Source: CAVTWH01 sp963850915 (lineage in GTDB: Bacteria > Actinomycetota > Actinomycetes > Mycobacteriales > Micromonosporaceae). From it: a stretch of 64,000 bases of DNA. Of this stretch, positions 44,658-53,809 are shown piece after piece. Within the stretch, counting starts at the first letter, position 1. Each line of letters begins with the position of its first letter. Made by a program: the position numbers and the translations under genes. The notes beneath the pieces were generated by a model that was not told the origin of the DNA, made no database searches, and worked only from the letters and a program-made list of their open reading frames with translations. The stretch is taken from contig CAWKND010000005.1 in assembly GCA_963850915.1 (NCBI GenBank), positions 806,001 through 870,000 of the forward strand. The letters run 5' to 3'.

Positions 44658-45389
44658 GTGTCGCACGCGTGGGCGCAGTGGAGCTTCGGCGACTTCACCA
44701 TCGTCGACCTGATCGCGGCGACCACGAACGCGTTCAACGCGGCGCTGCTGGCCCGCCGCCCGGACCACTGGCGCAACTACACCGTGGTGGGCATCCTGCT
44801 GTTCGGTGTGATGGGCGGGCTGGCCGGCGGGATCAGCCGGGATCTGCTGCTGCTGCAGAGCCCGGCGCCGCTGCTCAATCCGGCCTACCTGTTCCTGACG
44901 GTGAACGCCGCCGGGCTGGCCCTGCTGATCCACTACAACAGCGGGCAGCGGTTCCGGGAGGGGCTGTTCCAGTTCGCCACTTCACTGTCGCTGCCGTGGT
45001 ACGCGGCGATCGGGGTGGGCAAGGCGCTGGACGCGCACCTGCCGTACATCGCGGCGATGCTGATCGGCGTCGTCGGAGCCACGGCCGGGCGGTACATGGT
45101 GGACATCACGGCCGGGGTGACGCCCAAGCACTTCGTTCGCGGCGAGTGGTTCGTGGGTACCGCCGTGCTGTCCAGTTTCACCTACGTCGCCTGCGACGCT
45201 TGGCTGCACTGGACGCTGGTACCGGCGACGCTGGCCTCGTTCGCGGTGGGCTTCAGTTTCCGGTACACGGCGCTGCTGCGGCACTGGGAGGAGCCTGAGC
45301 CGTACGGCCCCGGCCTGGCCGAGGTACCCCGACCACGCATCCAGGACCAGCTGCGCAAGGAGTTCGGGGACGGCTCCGGACTGGACTAA
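44658..45389 (+). CDS. TRIC-type (UPF0126-like) cation channel membrane protein
   Basis: A membrane protein of 243 residues with about seven helices arranged as two related halves. The family signature is DLIAATTNAFNAALLARRPDHWRNYTVVGILLFGVMGGLAGGISRDLLL split over helix 1 to 3, plus AMLIGVVGATAGRYMVDI in the second half. Bacterial TRIC homologues are monovalent cation channels. The C-terminal 40 residues are charged and cytosolic. GTG 44658 is preferred; a TTG at 44571 would add 29 residues of no clear value. The 146 bases before it show nothing else. Its stop overlaps the convergent TPR gene by four bases. Confidence 0.78.
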   Translation: MSHAWAQWSFGDFTIVDLIAATTNAFNAALLARRPDHWRNYTVVGILLFGVMGGLAGGISRDLLLLQSPAPLLNPAYLFLTVNAAGLALLIHYNSGQRFREGLFQFATSLSLPWYAAIGVGKALDAHLPYIAAMLIGVVGATAGRYMVDITAGVTPKHFVRGEWFVGTAVLSSFTYVACDAWLHWTLVPATLASFAVGFSFRYTALLRHWEEPEPYGPGLAEVPRPRIQDQLRKEFGDGSGLD

Positions 45390-46477
45390 CGGCGGCGGGC
45401 CAGCCGGTAGAGCGCGCGGATGCTCGGCCGGCGGGACTCGCCCAGTATCCAGGCCAGTGGCGCCAGCACGATCAGCACGATCAGCGCGTAGACCGGAGCG
45501 GTCAACAGACCGGGGTGCAGCGGATCGGGCGCCAACCCGGCCCAGGCCACGCTGAGCAGTTGGGCGCCGAGACAGACCACGCCGATGCGCAGCACCGCGA
45601 CCTCACCGCGCGTCTCACCCAGCACCGCCCGCAACCCGCCGGGGTACCCGCGCAGCAGCGCCCCCTGCACCCCGAGCGCGACCAGCAGCGCGACCGGCGT
45701 CAGCCCCAGCCGCAGCCCGGTGAACGACAGCGACAGCGCCAGCAGTACGGCGATCAACACCGCGCTGGTCAGCGCCGACCAGCGGGCCGCCCGCCAGAGC
45801 AGCTCCGCCCGGATCCGGGCCACCGTCGCCGGTACCGTCGGGTCGGTCGGATCGTGGCCGAGCGCCGCCTTGAGCTTCTCGACCCCTTCGCTGGTCCGCC
45901 CCCGGGCCAGGTCGTCCCGGGCCAGCAGGGTCTGTGCCGCCGTGTTGCCCGGATCTATCGCCAACGCCCGGATCCAGTACTCCCGGGCCTGCTCCGGCTC
46001 GGCCAGCCGGGCGTGTACCCGACCGGCCAGCACGTACGCGTCGGGTACGTCCGGGGCGAGCGCGAGTGCCCGGGCGACCGGTTCGCGCGCGGACACCAGG
46101 CGTGGCCCGCCCCGGTCCAGCAGGGCGTGCACCAGCGTCACGTGGGTACGCCACTCCCCGGGTGCCAGGGCCACGGCGCGCTGCGCGACGGTGACCGCCG
46201 TCTCGTGCCGCTGTGCCTTGCGCAGCATCTCGGCGAGTACCCGGTGCGCCCACTCGCCGTCCGGCTGCAGTGCCACGGCGCGTTCGGCGGCGGTGAGTGC
46301 CTGGGTGAACCGGCCGGCCCGGCGGTGGCAGATGGCCAGCAGGCACCAGGCGTCGGCATCCGTCGGCTCCTCGGCGAGTACCCGGTTGACCTCGCTCAGC
46401 GCCGCCTCGGTGCGGTCGACGGCGAGCAGTGCGCGGGCTGCCGCCAGCCGCGTGTCGTCCATCCGCTTGTCATCCAT
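45386..46477 (-). CDS. TPR-repeat membrane protein
   Basis: A 363-residue protein. The first 225 residues are tetratricopeptide repeats (LAAARALLAVDRTEAALSEVNRVLAEEPTDADAW, and about five further units). The remainder holds four to five membrane helices and ends LARRR. It is likely anchored in the membrane with the TPR part in the cytosol. The AAA ATPase with its own TPR segment is encoded 22 bases upstream on the same strand, so both probably form one complex. The function is unknown. Confidence 0.8.
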   Translation of the reverse strand: MDDKRMDDTRLAAARALLAVDRTEAALSEVNRVLAEEPTDADAWCLLAICHRRAGRFTQALTAAERAVALQPDGEWAHRVLAEMLRKAQRHETAVTVAQRAVALAPGEWRTHVTLVHALLDRGGPRLVSAREPVARALALAPDVPDAYVLAGRVHARLAEPEQAREYWIRALAIDPGNTAAQTLLARDDLARGRTSEGVEKLKAALGHDPTDPTVPATVARIRAELLWRAARWSALTSAVLIAVLLALSLSFTGLRLGLTPVALLVALGVQGALLRGYPGGLRAVLGETRGEVAVLRIGVVCLGAQLLSVAWAGLAPDPLHPGLLTAPVYALIVLIVLAPLAWILGESRRPSIRALYRLARRR

Positions 46478-46499
46478 CCCTGTTGCGAGTCCGCCCGGC

Positions 46500-47714
46500 T
46501 CAGATCCGCTTGCGGCGCTTGAGGTAGGCCGCGAGGTCGTCATAGGTACCGTCCTGGTTGGCGTACCGGGCCACGTTCGCCGCGTCGGTGAACCACGGGC
46601 CGGTGGACGGGTGTACCTCGCGCAGCGCCGCCTCGAAGTCGGCGGTACCGATCGGGCGTACCTCACCGGTACTGCTCCCGCCGGCGCCGGCGCGTAGGGA
46701 CTCGGCGAGCGCGTGCTCGGCCGCGCTTTCGCACAGGTGCGCCAGATCCGCTCCGGAGAAGTGCTCGGTACCGGCGGCCACCCGATCGAGATCCACCGGC
46801 CCGACCGGTCGGGAGCGCAGGTGGTAGCGCAGGATCTCCACCCGTGCGGCAGCATCCGGCGGGAGTACCAGCGCCATCCGGTCCAGCCGTCCGGGGCGCC
46901 GCAGTGCCGGGTCGACGTCCCACGGCGCGTTCGTCGCGGCCAGTACGAACAGGTTGTCGTTGTTGCCCTCCACCCCGTCCAGCTCGGCGAGCAGCTGGTT
47001 GGCGAGCGTACGCATGGGGGCGGCGGCGAGCTGCCCGCGCCGGTGGCCGAGCGCGTCCACCTCGTCGAGGAAGAGCACCGTGGGCGCGCCGGCCCGGGCC
47101 CGTTCGAAGACGTCGTGCAGGTTGCGCTCGGAGTTGCCGACCCACATGTCGAGTACGTCCACGATCGACAGGCTGAGGAACCGGGCGCCCAGTTCGGTGG
47201 CGAGCGCCCGGGCCAGGAAGGTCTTGCCGCAGCCGGGCGGCCCGTAGAGCAGCAGCCCGCCGCGCAGCGATTTGCCGTAGGCGGCGAGCAGCTCGGGGTG
47301 GCGCAGCGGTCCGAGGAAGGCCAGCTCCAGCCGCTTCTTGACCTCAGTGAGCCCACCGACATCGGCGAGCAGCGGCGCGTCGGTAGCGGCCGGTACGTTT
47401 CCGTGGGTCGGGGCGGACACCCCGGCGAACTCCCGCTCGAGTGCCTGCCAGTCCACGTCGCCGTCGCCCACCGGTACCCCCGTGGGGGCCGGACCGGTCG
47501 CGGCCGGGACCGGCGTTCCCAGCGCCGCGGCCATCAGCTGGCGGGCTGAGGTGTTGCCCGGATCCTGCTGCAGTACCCGCGCCGCGTGGCCGACCGCCTC
47601 GCCGCCCCGGTCGGCGGCGACCAGCAGTTCGGCGAGGTGCAGCCGGAGGGGCAGGTCATCGGGGTTGGCAGCGACAGCCGCGCTGAGGCTCTCGATGAGG
47701 GGGGAGGAGCTCAT
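46500..47714 (-). CDS. AAA ATPase with N-terminal TPR segment
   Basis: A 404-residue ATPase. Residues 1-65 form TPR-like helices. The AAA module at about 130-340 has Walker A GPPGCGKTF, Walker B VLFLDEVDALGHRRG, sensor-1 VLAATNAPWD and the second-region-of-homology RRPGRLDR with both Arg fingers. It is close to the FtsH/Cdc48/Vps4 class but has no protease domain or membrane helix. It presumably unfolds or disassembles a protein, with specificity set by the TPR partner downstream. ATG 47714 starts MSSSPLIES. Confidence 0.87.
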   Translation of the reverse strand: MSSSPLIESLSAAVAANPDDLPLRLHLAELLVAADRGGEAVGHAARVLQQDPGNTSARQLMAAALGTPVPAATGPAPTGVPVGDGDVDWQALEREFAGVSAPTHGNVPAATDAPLLADVGGLTEVKKRLELAFLGPLRHPELLAAYGKSLRGGLLLYGPPGCGKTFLARALATELGARFLSLSIVDVLDMWVGNSERNLHDVFERARAGAPTVLFLDEVDALGHRRGQLAAAPMRTLANQLLAELDGVEGNNDNLFVLAATNAPWDVDPALRRPGRLDRMALVLPPDAAARVEILRYHLRSRPVGPVDLDRVAAGTEHFSGADLAHLCESAAEHALAESLRAGAGGSSTGEVRPIGTADFEAALREVHPSTGPWFTDAANVARYANQDGTYDDLAAYLKRRKRI

Positions 47715-47794
47715 GCGCTCCAGAGTATTCGCCACCCCGGTGAGCTGCGAATACTCGCTCTGTGCAAGGGATTGGCTACAAGCAGTGAGGTCGG

Positions 47795-48532
47795 TCAGCG
47801 CTGGAAGCCGGCGATGAGTACGTCCAGGGCGGCCCGGTGGGTCGCCTGGATCACCTCCTCGTCGAAGTAGGCCAGCGGTCCGTCGATGATCAGCATGGCC
47901 AGCCCGTGCGCCGAGGACCAGGCGACCGCCTCGGCGAAGGGGCGCCGTTCGGGGCGCATGGCGCCGGTCGCGAGTACCTCGTCGAGCACGCTGGCGAGCA
48001 GGTCGTACGCCGGCGAATCGAGCATCTCCAGGTTGCTGTCGTGGTCGTCCTTCTCGATCCGGCAGAACGCGGTGCGGTAGAGCCCGGGCTCCGCGCGGGC
48101 GAAGGCGATGTAGCCCTCGCCGATGGCCCGCAGCTTGCGCAGCGCCTCGGCGGCCGGGTCGGCCAGTGGCTCGCTGGTCGCGGTCGCCGCCCGCATGTGC
48201 TCGCTGAGCCGGGCCTGCGCCTCGTTCTTCACCGCCTCTTTGAGTTCGCTGTGCCCGTTGAAGTGCCGGTACGCCGCGGTCGCCGAGACGCCCACTTTGC
48301 GCGCCGCCTCGCGGAGTACCACCGCCTCCGGCCCGCCGGCCTGGGCGAGCGAGGTCGCCGCCTCGGTCAGCGCCTGGGTCAGGTTGCCGTGGTGGTAGGA
48401 GCCGCGCGCGGTCGCGCCGCTGACGGCGGCACCGCTGGTGGCGGCGTTGCCTGTGGCGGCGCCGCTCGTGGTGGCGGCGCTGGTTGCGGCGCTGGTTGCG
48501 GCGTTGCTGGGGACGGGACTGCCGGTGGACAC
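47795..48532 (-). CDS. TetR-family regulator with low-complexity N-terminus
   Basis: A 245-residue repressor. The first 45 residues are Ala/Ser/Thr/Gly-rich repeats. The HTH follows (LREAARKVGVSATAAYRHFNGHSELKEAV), then a ligand domain of the TetR_C group. It is divergent from the MMPL exporter gene across a 130-base gap that contains a long inverted repeat, which fits control of that exporter. GTG 48532 has GGAAG upstream. A shorter protein starting near YHHGNL would be equally functional. Confidence 0.9.
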   Translation of the reverse strand: MSTGSPVPSNAATSAATSAATTSGAATGNAATSGAAVSGATARGSYHHGNLTQALTEAATSLAQAGGPEAVVLREAARKVGVSATAAYRHFNGHSELKEAVKNEAQARLSEHMRAATATSEPLADPAAEALRKLRAIGEGYIAFARAEPGLYRTAFCRIEKDDHDSNLEMLDSPAYDLLASVLDEVLATGAMRPERRPFAEAVAWSSAHGLAMLIIDGPLAYFDEEVIQATHRAALDVLIAGFQR

Positions 48533-48593
48533 GCTTCCATCCTGCCCGATATTCGCCGGCTCCGTCAGTGGGCGCGACCGGCTTCAGCTGGGA

Positions 48594-48637
48594 TGTTGAC
48601 ACCGTTAGCATTCCGTGCGAAGTTAACGGTGTCAACA
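48594..48637. promoter_or_regulatory. Long inverted repeat operator between TetR and MMPL genes
   Basis: Perfect 14-bp arms TGTTGACACCGTTA (48594-48607) and TAACGGTGTCAACA (48624-48637) separated by 16 bases. Each arm contains TTGACA reading inward on its own strand, so the repeat may overlay the -35 regions of both divergent promoters. It lies 25 bases before the exporter start. It is the best candidate for TetR control of this pair. Confidence 0.8.
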
Positions 48638-48662
48638 CGACCATCTGGGGGGGAATACGATC

Positions 48663-50830
48663 ATGTTCGACCGCTACGGAGCGTTCGTCGCCCGCCGCGC
48701 CCGCCGCATCCTGATAATCGCCGGGGTACTCGTCGCGGTGGCCGCCGTCATCGGCGCCGGCGCCTTCGGCAAGCTGCGCAACGGCGGCTTCGACGACCCG
48801 GCCTCCGACTCCAGCAAGGCGGCGGCCGTCGTCGCCCAGCAGTACGGCGGCGCCACCAACCTGATCTTCCTGGTCCGTACCGGCAGCGGCACGGTGGACG
48901 ACCCGGCCACGGCTGCCGCCGGTACCGACCTGGCCAACCGGCTCGCGGCCGAGCCCGGGGTGACCAACGTGGTCTCCTACTGGGGTACCCACGCGCCGGC
49001 ACTGCGCTCAACGGACGGCGCGCAGGCGCTGGTACTGAGCCACCTCACCGGCGACGACGACCAGGTGATGACCCGCGCCAAGACGCTGATCGCTCGCTAT
49101 GCCAAAGAACGGACAGCGGGGCGGTGACCGTACTCGCCGGTGGTGACGCCGCGCAGAACCTGGACGTCAACGGGGCGGTCACCAGCAGCCTCGCCATTGC
49201 CGAGGCGATCGCCGTACCACTGACCATGATCCTGTTGATCCTCGCCTTCGAGAGCCTGGTCGCGGCGTTCCTGCCACTGGTCATCGGCGCGGTGGCCATC
49301 TTCGGTACCTTCGCCGAACTCTCCATCCTCGGCTCGCTCACCGACGTGTCGGTCTTCGCGGTCAACCTGACCACCGCGCTCGGCCTGGGGCTGGGCATCG
49401 ACTACGCACTGCTGATCGTCGGGCGCTTCCGGGAGGAGCTGGCCCAGGGGGCGAGTACCGCCGACGCGGTCGCGCACACGGTGGCCAGGGCCGGTCGTAC
49501 CATCGGCTTCGCCGCGCTGACCGTGGCCGCCGCGCTCGCCGCGATGCTGGTCTTCCCGCTCTACTTCCTGCGCTCCTTCGCCTACGCCGGCATGGGAGTG
49601 GTGGTGATCGCCGCCGTCGCCGCGCTGGTGATCGCCCCGGCGATGCTGGCCGTACTCGGTCCCCGGGTCAACGCCGGCCGCCTGCCGTGGGCCCGCAACC
49701 GGCCGGTACGCGGTGCCGAATCGCCGCTGTGGGGCCGGATCGCGAGCGCCGTGTTCCGCCGGCCGGCGCTGGCCGCGCTGCCGGTCATCGCGCTGCTGCT
49801 GCTCGCCGCGAGCCCGCTGCGGCACGTGTCGTTCGGTACCCCGGACGCCGGGGCGCTGCCCTCGGGTGCCGGCAGCCGTACGGTGGCCGAGGCGATCCAG
49901 CACGACTTCGCCGGCAACGACGTCTCCGCCGTCGACGTGATCCTCGACGCGCCGGTCGCCGCCGACGCGCTCGGCACGTACGCGGCGCGTCTCTCCACTG
50001 TGGACGGTGTCCGGAGCGTGGAGTCGAGCGCCGGTGTCTACGCCGGTGGCTCGGTCAGCGGGCCGGGGGAGCCGGCGCTGGCCCGGCCCGGGGCGCAGCG
50101 GCTGGCCGTGGTGACCACGCTGGTACCCAAGTCGGCCGCGGCTCAGGCGCTCATCGCGGACCTGCGCGCCCAGCCCGGACCGGCCGGGGTACACCCGCTC
50201 GTCGGCGGTGACGACGCGCGCTTCGTGGACACCCGGCACGCGATCGGCGCCGGGCTGCCGTTCGCCCTGCTGCTGATCGTGCTGACCTCGTTCGTGGTGC
50301 TGTTCCTGTTCACCGGCAGCCTGATCCAGCCGCTGCGGGCGCTGCTGCTGGCCACGCTGAGCCTGGGCGCGACGCTCGGCGTGATGACCTGGATCTTCCA
50401 GGACGGGCACCTGTCCGGGCTGCTCGGCTTCACACCGCGACCGGTCGACACGTCGATGACGGTGCTGCTGTTCTGCATCGCCTTCGGGCTCTCGATGGAT
50501 TACGAGGTGTTCCTCACCAGCCGGATCAAGGAGCTGCACGACCAGGGGGTCGGGGTACACGACGCCACGGTCGCCGGGCTGGCCCGTACCGGCCGGCTGG
50601 TCTCCACGGCCGCCGGGCTGCTCGCGGTCAGCTTCCTCGCCTTCGGTACCAGCTCGGTGGCGTTCCTGCAGATGTTCGGGCTGGGTGCGGCGCTGGCCAT
50701 CATGATCGACGCGACGCTGGTGCGGGGCGTGCTGGTACCGGCGGTGATGCGGCTGCTGGGCTCCCGGATCTGGTATGCGCCAAGGCCACTGCGCCGGGTG
50801 TACGCCCGGGTCGCGCTGCGCGAGGCGTGA
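48663..50830 (+). pseudogene. MMPL-family (RND) exporter, one frame disruption
   Basis: A twelve-helix RND transporter of the MMPL type, as in mycobacterial lipid and drug export. The first 148 codons (MFDRYGAFVARRARR…) end at a TGA at 49123 in the wrong frame. The remaining 570 residues are in another frame from about 49101-49114. Restoring one base there gives 722 residues, the usual length. Conserved helix motifs are GLGLGIDYALLIVGRFREEL in the first half and LSMDYEVFLTSRIKELHDQG in the second. The proton-relay Asp/Tyr pairs are present. The TetR regulator is divergent. I favour an indel error because both parts are intact in pattern. Confidence 0.85.
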
Positions 50831-50852
50831 TCACGTGCGCGCCGGTGTGTCG

Positions 50853-51515
50853 CTACAGCCCGAGAATCCGGTCGATGAGGTCGTCGAGCTGGCGGTCGAG
50901 GTCGGGCCACGGGAAGTTGCGGCGCACCGTGCGCAGCGTGACGGTACCGTGCAGGGCCGTCCAGAAGTGCACGCCGAGCAGGTCGGGGTCGACGCCGCTG
51001 CCCACAACGGCGGCGATCTCCTCCCGGACGGCCGCGAAGATCTCCGCGCCGAGGTACCGCCCGGCCGGCATCACCCGCGCCGGCAGCAGCTCCGAGGAGA
51101 ACATCACCTGGTACCGGCCCCGGTGCGCGAGTCCGTAGCGGACGTACTCGTGCGCCCGGGCGCGTACCCGGTCCCGGGGCTCGCTGCCGGCGTGCTCCGC
51201 GGCCCCGGTCAACGCCGCCCCGAAGTCCGCCAGGTAGCCCTTCTTCACCGCGAGTACCAGCTCGTCCAGGTTGGCGAAGTGCAGGTAGATCGAGGTGGTG
51301 GCGACACCGACGGCGCGGGCCACCGCACGCAGGGACAGCTCGGCGATCTCGCCGCTCTCCGCGAGCAGCCGGCTGGCGGTGTCGACGATCTCGTCGCGCA
51401 GCAGGTCACCCTGCCCGCGCCGGGCCCGCGCCCGGCGGCCGCCGGACTGGTCGTCCGATTGTTCGGCGGCCGCCCCGGCCGGGGTCGGTGGCGGGGTCGG
51501 TGGCGAGCGCCACAC
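50853..51515 (-). CDS. TetR-family regulator of the adjacent MFS exporter
   Basis: A regulator of about 220 residues with HTH LRAVARAVGVATTSIYLHFANLDELV and a TetR_C ligand domain. The start is uncertain. GTG 51515 opens the frame with a Pro-rich leader, but the good ribosome binding site AAAGGAGCACC lies before ATG 51532, which is in another frame. One base too many between 51510 and 51530 would put that ATG in frame, so the N-terminus may be a further indel case. The gene is divergent from the MFS exporter. Confidence 0.85.
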   Translation of the reverse strand: MWRSPPTPPPTPAGAAAEQSDDQSGGRRARARRGQGDLLRDEIVDTASRLLAESGEIAELSLRAVARAVGVATTSIYLHFANLDELVLAVKKGYLADFGAALTGAAEHAGSEPRDRVRARAHEYVRYGLAHRGRYQVMFSSELLPARVMPAGRYLGAEIFAAVREEIAAVVGSGVDPDLLGVHFWTALHGTVTLRTVRRNFPWPDLDRQLDDLIDRILGL

Positions 51516-51552
51516 GCCGGTCCCGTGCCATGGTGCTCCTTTAAGTTGACAC

Positions 51553-51574
51553 GTGTAGCCCTACGGGCGTACAC
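51553..51574. promoter_or_regulatory. Candidate operator between TetR and MFS genes
   Basis: An imperfect inverted repeat, GTGTAGCCC / GGGCGTACAC around TAC, in the 120-base gap between divergent genes. One extra G breaks the symmetry. A second inverted pair TGTAGCC (51554-51560) and GGCTACA (51593-51599) overlaps it. The role is inferred from position. Confidence 0.4.
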
Positions 51575-51635
51575 CTAACGTATCGCTTTCAAGGCTACAT
51601 CTGTTGCCTTACGTCGCCACCCCGGGAGGGTACCC

Positions 51636-53291
51636 ATGGCACAGCCCGCGACCAGCCCGCCGACCAAGAGCCCGGCCGGCGGTCCAGCCGATCTTCCCGC
51701 CGGCGCTCCGGCCGGCTCAGGCCGCCAGGGACACCCACGGTGGACGCTCATTATCGTCTGCGTCGCCACCTTCATGCTGCTGCTCGACGTGACCGTGGTG
51801 TCGGTGGCGCTGAGCAGTATCCAGGCCGACTTCAACGCCGACCTCAGCTCGCTGCAGTGGGTGGTGGACGCGTACACGCTGCCGCTGGCCGGGCTGCTGC
51901 TCACGGCCGCCACGCTCGGCGACCGGATCGGCCGGCGCCGGCTCTTCCTGGCCGGCATGGCCCTGTTCACCCTCGGCTCGCTGGCCTGCGCGCTGGCCTG
52001 GTCATCGCTCGCGCTGGACCTGACCCGGGCCGCCCAGGGCGTCGGCGGGGCGCTGCTGTTCGGCGTCGGGCTGCCACTGATCGCCGCCGCGTTCCCTGAG
52101 CCCAAGGCGCGCGCCGGCGCGATCGGCGTGTTCGGCGCCACGCTCGCCGCGGCGACCGCGGTCGGTCCGCTGATCGGTGGCGCGCTGGTCGACGGTCCAG
52201 GCTGGCGATGGATCTTCCTGATCAACGTACCCATCGGCGCCGCCGCGCTGGTCGCGGGCGCGCTGCGGCTGACCGAGTCGCGGGTACCCAAGGCACGCGC
52301 CGCTGACTGGCCGGGTACCGCGCTGCTCACCACGGGACTGCTGGCCCTGCTGCTCGGACTGATCCGGGGCAACGACGACGGTTGGGGCTCGACCCGCATC
52401 GTGGAGCTGTTCGGCGCGGCAGCCGTACTGCTCGTCGCCTTCGTGATCCGCGAGGCGACCGCCGCCCAGCCGATGCTGGAGCTGCGACTGTTCCGCAACC
52501 TGTCCTTCACCGGCGTGGCCTTCAGCGCCTGGGCGATCTCCGCGTCGCTCTTCGCCGCCACCTCCTACCTCGCCCTCTACGTCGTGAACACGCTGGGCTA
52601 CCGGCCGTTCCAGGCCGGCCTGCGCTTCCTGCCGCTGACCCTGGCCGCGTTCGTCGCCGCGCCGATCGTGGCCCGGCTGGTCGACCGGATCCCGCCCCGG
52701 CTCACCGTCGGCGGGGCGCTGGCACTGGTGGCCATCGGGATGGTGCTCGCCGCCCGGCTGGACGGCGACTCGAAGTGGACGGCGCTGCTGGTCGGGTTCG
52801 TCGTAGCCGGGCTCGGCCTCGGCGCGGCGAGCGCGGCCACCTCACAGGCGGCGCTGGCCGCGGTCGACCAGTCGCGCGCCGGGATGGCCACCGGCACGGT
52901 GAACACCATGCGGCAGATCGGGGTGGCCGCCGGGGTGGCCGTACTCGGCGCGCTGTTCCAGCACCGGGCCACCGACGAGATGACCCGGCAACTGGCTGGC
53001 GCGCCGGTCAGCCGGGGACAGGCTGCTGCGCTCGCCGACGCGGTCGGGTCGGGGGCGGGGGTACGGGTGGCCGACGCGGTACCCGAGTCGGTCCGGCCGG
53101 CGCTGGCTGCCGCTGCTCGGGCGGCAACGGCGAGTGCGATCAACGAGGTACTGCTGGTCGGCGCGGTGGTGGCCGGGGTCGCGGCGGTGGTCGCGTTCCT
53201 GGTGATCCGGCCGGCCCGACCCAGCGTCAGCCCGGCCGCTCCAGTCGCCGAGGGCGAGCTGGTGCCGGCCGGCGCAGGGGCTGACAGGTAG
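51636..53291 (+). CDS. MFS exporter, DHA2 (14-TM, EmrB/QacA-type)
   Basis: A 551-residue drug/proton antiporter with 14 predicted helices. Helix 1 contains LLDVTVVSVALSSIQADF. Motif A is GDRIGRRRLFLAG. Motif C-like GPLIGGALVDGPGWRWIFLINVP marks the antiporter group. It exports hydrophobic compounds or drugs using the proton gradient. The N-terminus is Pro/Ala/Gly-rich and cytosolic. ATG 51636 has GGGAGGG upstream. The divergent TetR regulator is the probable controller. Confidence 0.92.
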   Translation: MAQPATSPPTKSPAGGPADLPAGAPAGSGRQGHPRWTLIIVCVATFMLLLDVTVVSVALSSIQADFNADLSSLQWVVDAYTLPLAGLLLTAATLGDRIGRRRLFLAGMALFTLGSLACALAWSSLALDLTRAAQGVGGALLFGVGLPLIAAAFPEPKARAGAIGVFGATLAAATAVGPLIGGALVDGPGWRWIFLINVPIGAAALVAGALRLTESRVPKARAADWPGTALLTTGLLALLLGLIRGNDDGWGSTRIVELFGAAAVLLVAFVIREATAAQPMLELRLFRNLSFTGVAFSAWAISASLFAATSYLALYVVNTLGYRPFQAGLRFLPLTLAAFVAAPIVARLVDRIPPRLTVGGALALVAIGMVLAARLDGDSKWTALLVGFVVAGLGLGAASAATSQAALAAVDQSRAGMATGTVNTMRQIGVAAGVAVLGALFQHRATDEMTRQLAGAPVSRGQAAALADAVGSGAGVRVADAVPESVRPALAAAARAATASAINEVLLVGAVVAGVAAVVAFLVIRPARPSVSPAAPVAEGELVPAGAGADR

Positions 53292-53317
53292 GCCGGACGG
53301 CCGACTGGGCCGGATGG

Positions 53318-53809
53318 TCAGCTGGGGCGGAGGCGGGCGACGAGACGCTCCAGGACGGCCAGTTCGGCACTGTCCATGGTGGCGAGCGCCGGTGGCGGTA
53401 CCCCGAGAATCTCCTCGGAGCGGGCCGCCGCCGCCGCGCCGGCCGGGGTGAGCGTCACCAACTTGGCGCGCCGGTCGACCGGGTGCGGGGTACGCCGGAC
53501 CAGCCCGCGCTGCTCCAGATCGTCCAGCATCACGGTGGTGTACGCCTTGTCGGTACTCAACCCCTCGGCCAGCTCCCGCTGGGTGAGCGGGCCAGCCACC
53601 AGGTGCCGCAGCGCTTTCACCCGCACAAAGCTCATCCCGAGCGCCTCGCACACCGCCCGGCGCGGCCCGTCCGGGGCGAGTACCACCTCCCGCAGCCCAG
53701 CCCACACCCGCCGCGCGGCGGCCGCGTCGGCAAGCTGTCCCGGCTGCGCCGCAGCCTGCGAAGGGACCGGGACCGGGACCGGGGCCGGGACCGGGGCCGG
53801 TGCGGTCAC
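53318..53809 (-). CDS. MarR-family regulator
   Basis: A 163-residue winged-helix regulator. A Pro/Ala/Val repeat of about 15 residues (PAPVPAPVPVPVP) is followed by the DNA-binding core LTQRELAEGLSTDKAYTTVMLDDLEQRGLVRRTPHPVDRRAKLVTLTPAG. That segment contains the recognition helix and the wing Asp-Arg pair. GTG 53809 overlaps the stop of the MFS gene as GTGA, so the repressor and exporter are coupled. It probably represses the operon through the palindrome at 55287-55308. Confidence 0.9.
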   Translation of the reverse strand: MTAPAPVPAPVPVPVPSQAAAQPGQLADAAAARRVWAGLREVVLAPDGPRRAVCEALGMSFVRVKALRHLVAGPLTQRELAEGLSTDKAYTTVMLDDLEQRGLVRRTPHPVDRRAKLVTLTPAGAAAAARSEEILGVPPPALATMDSAELAVLERLVARLRPS

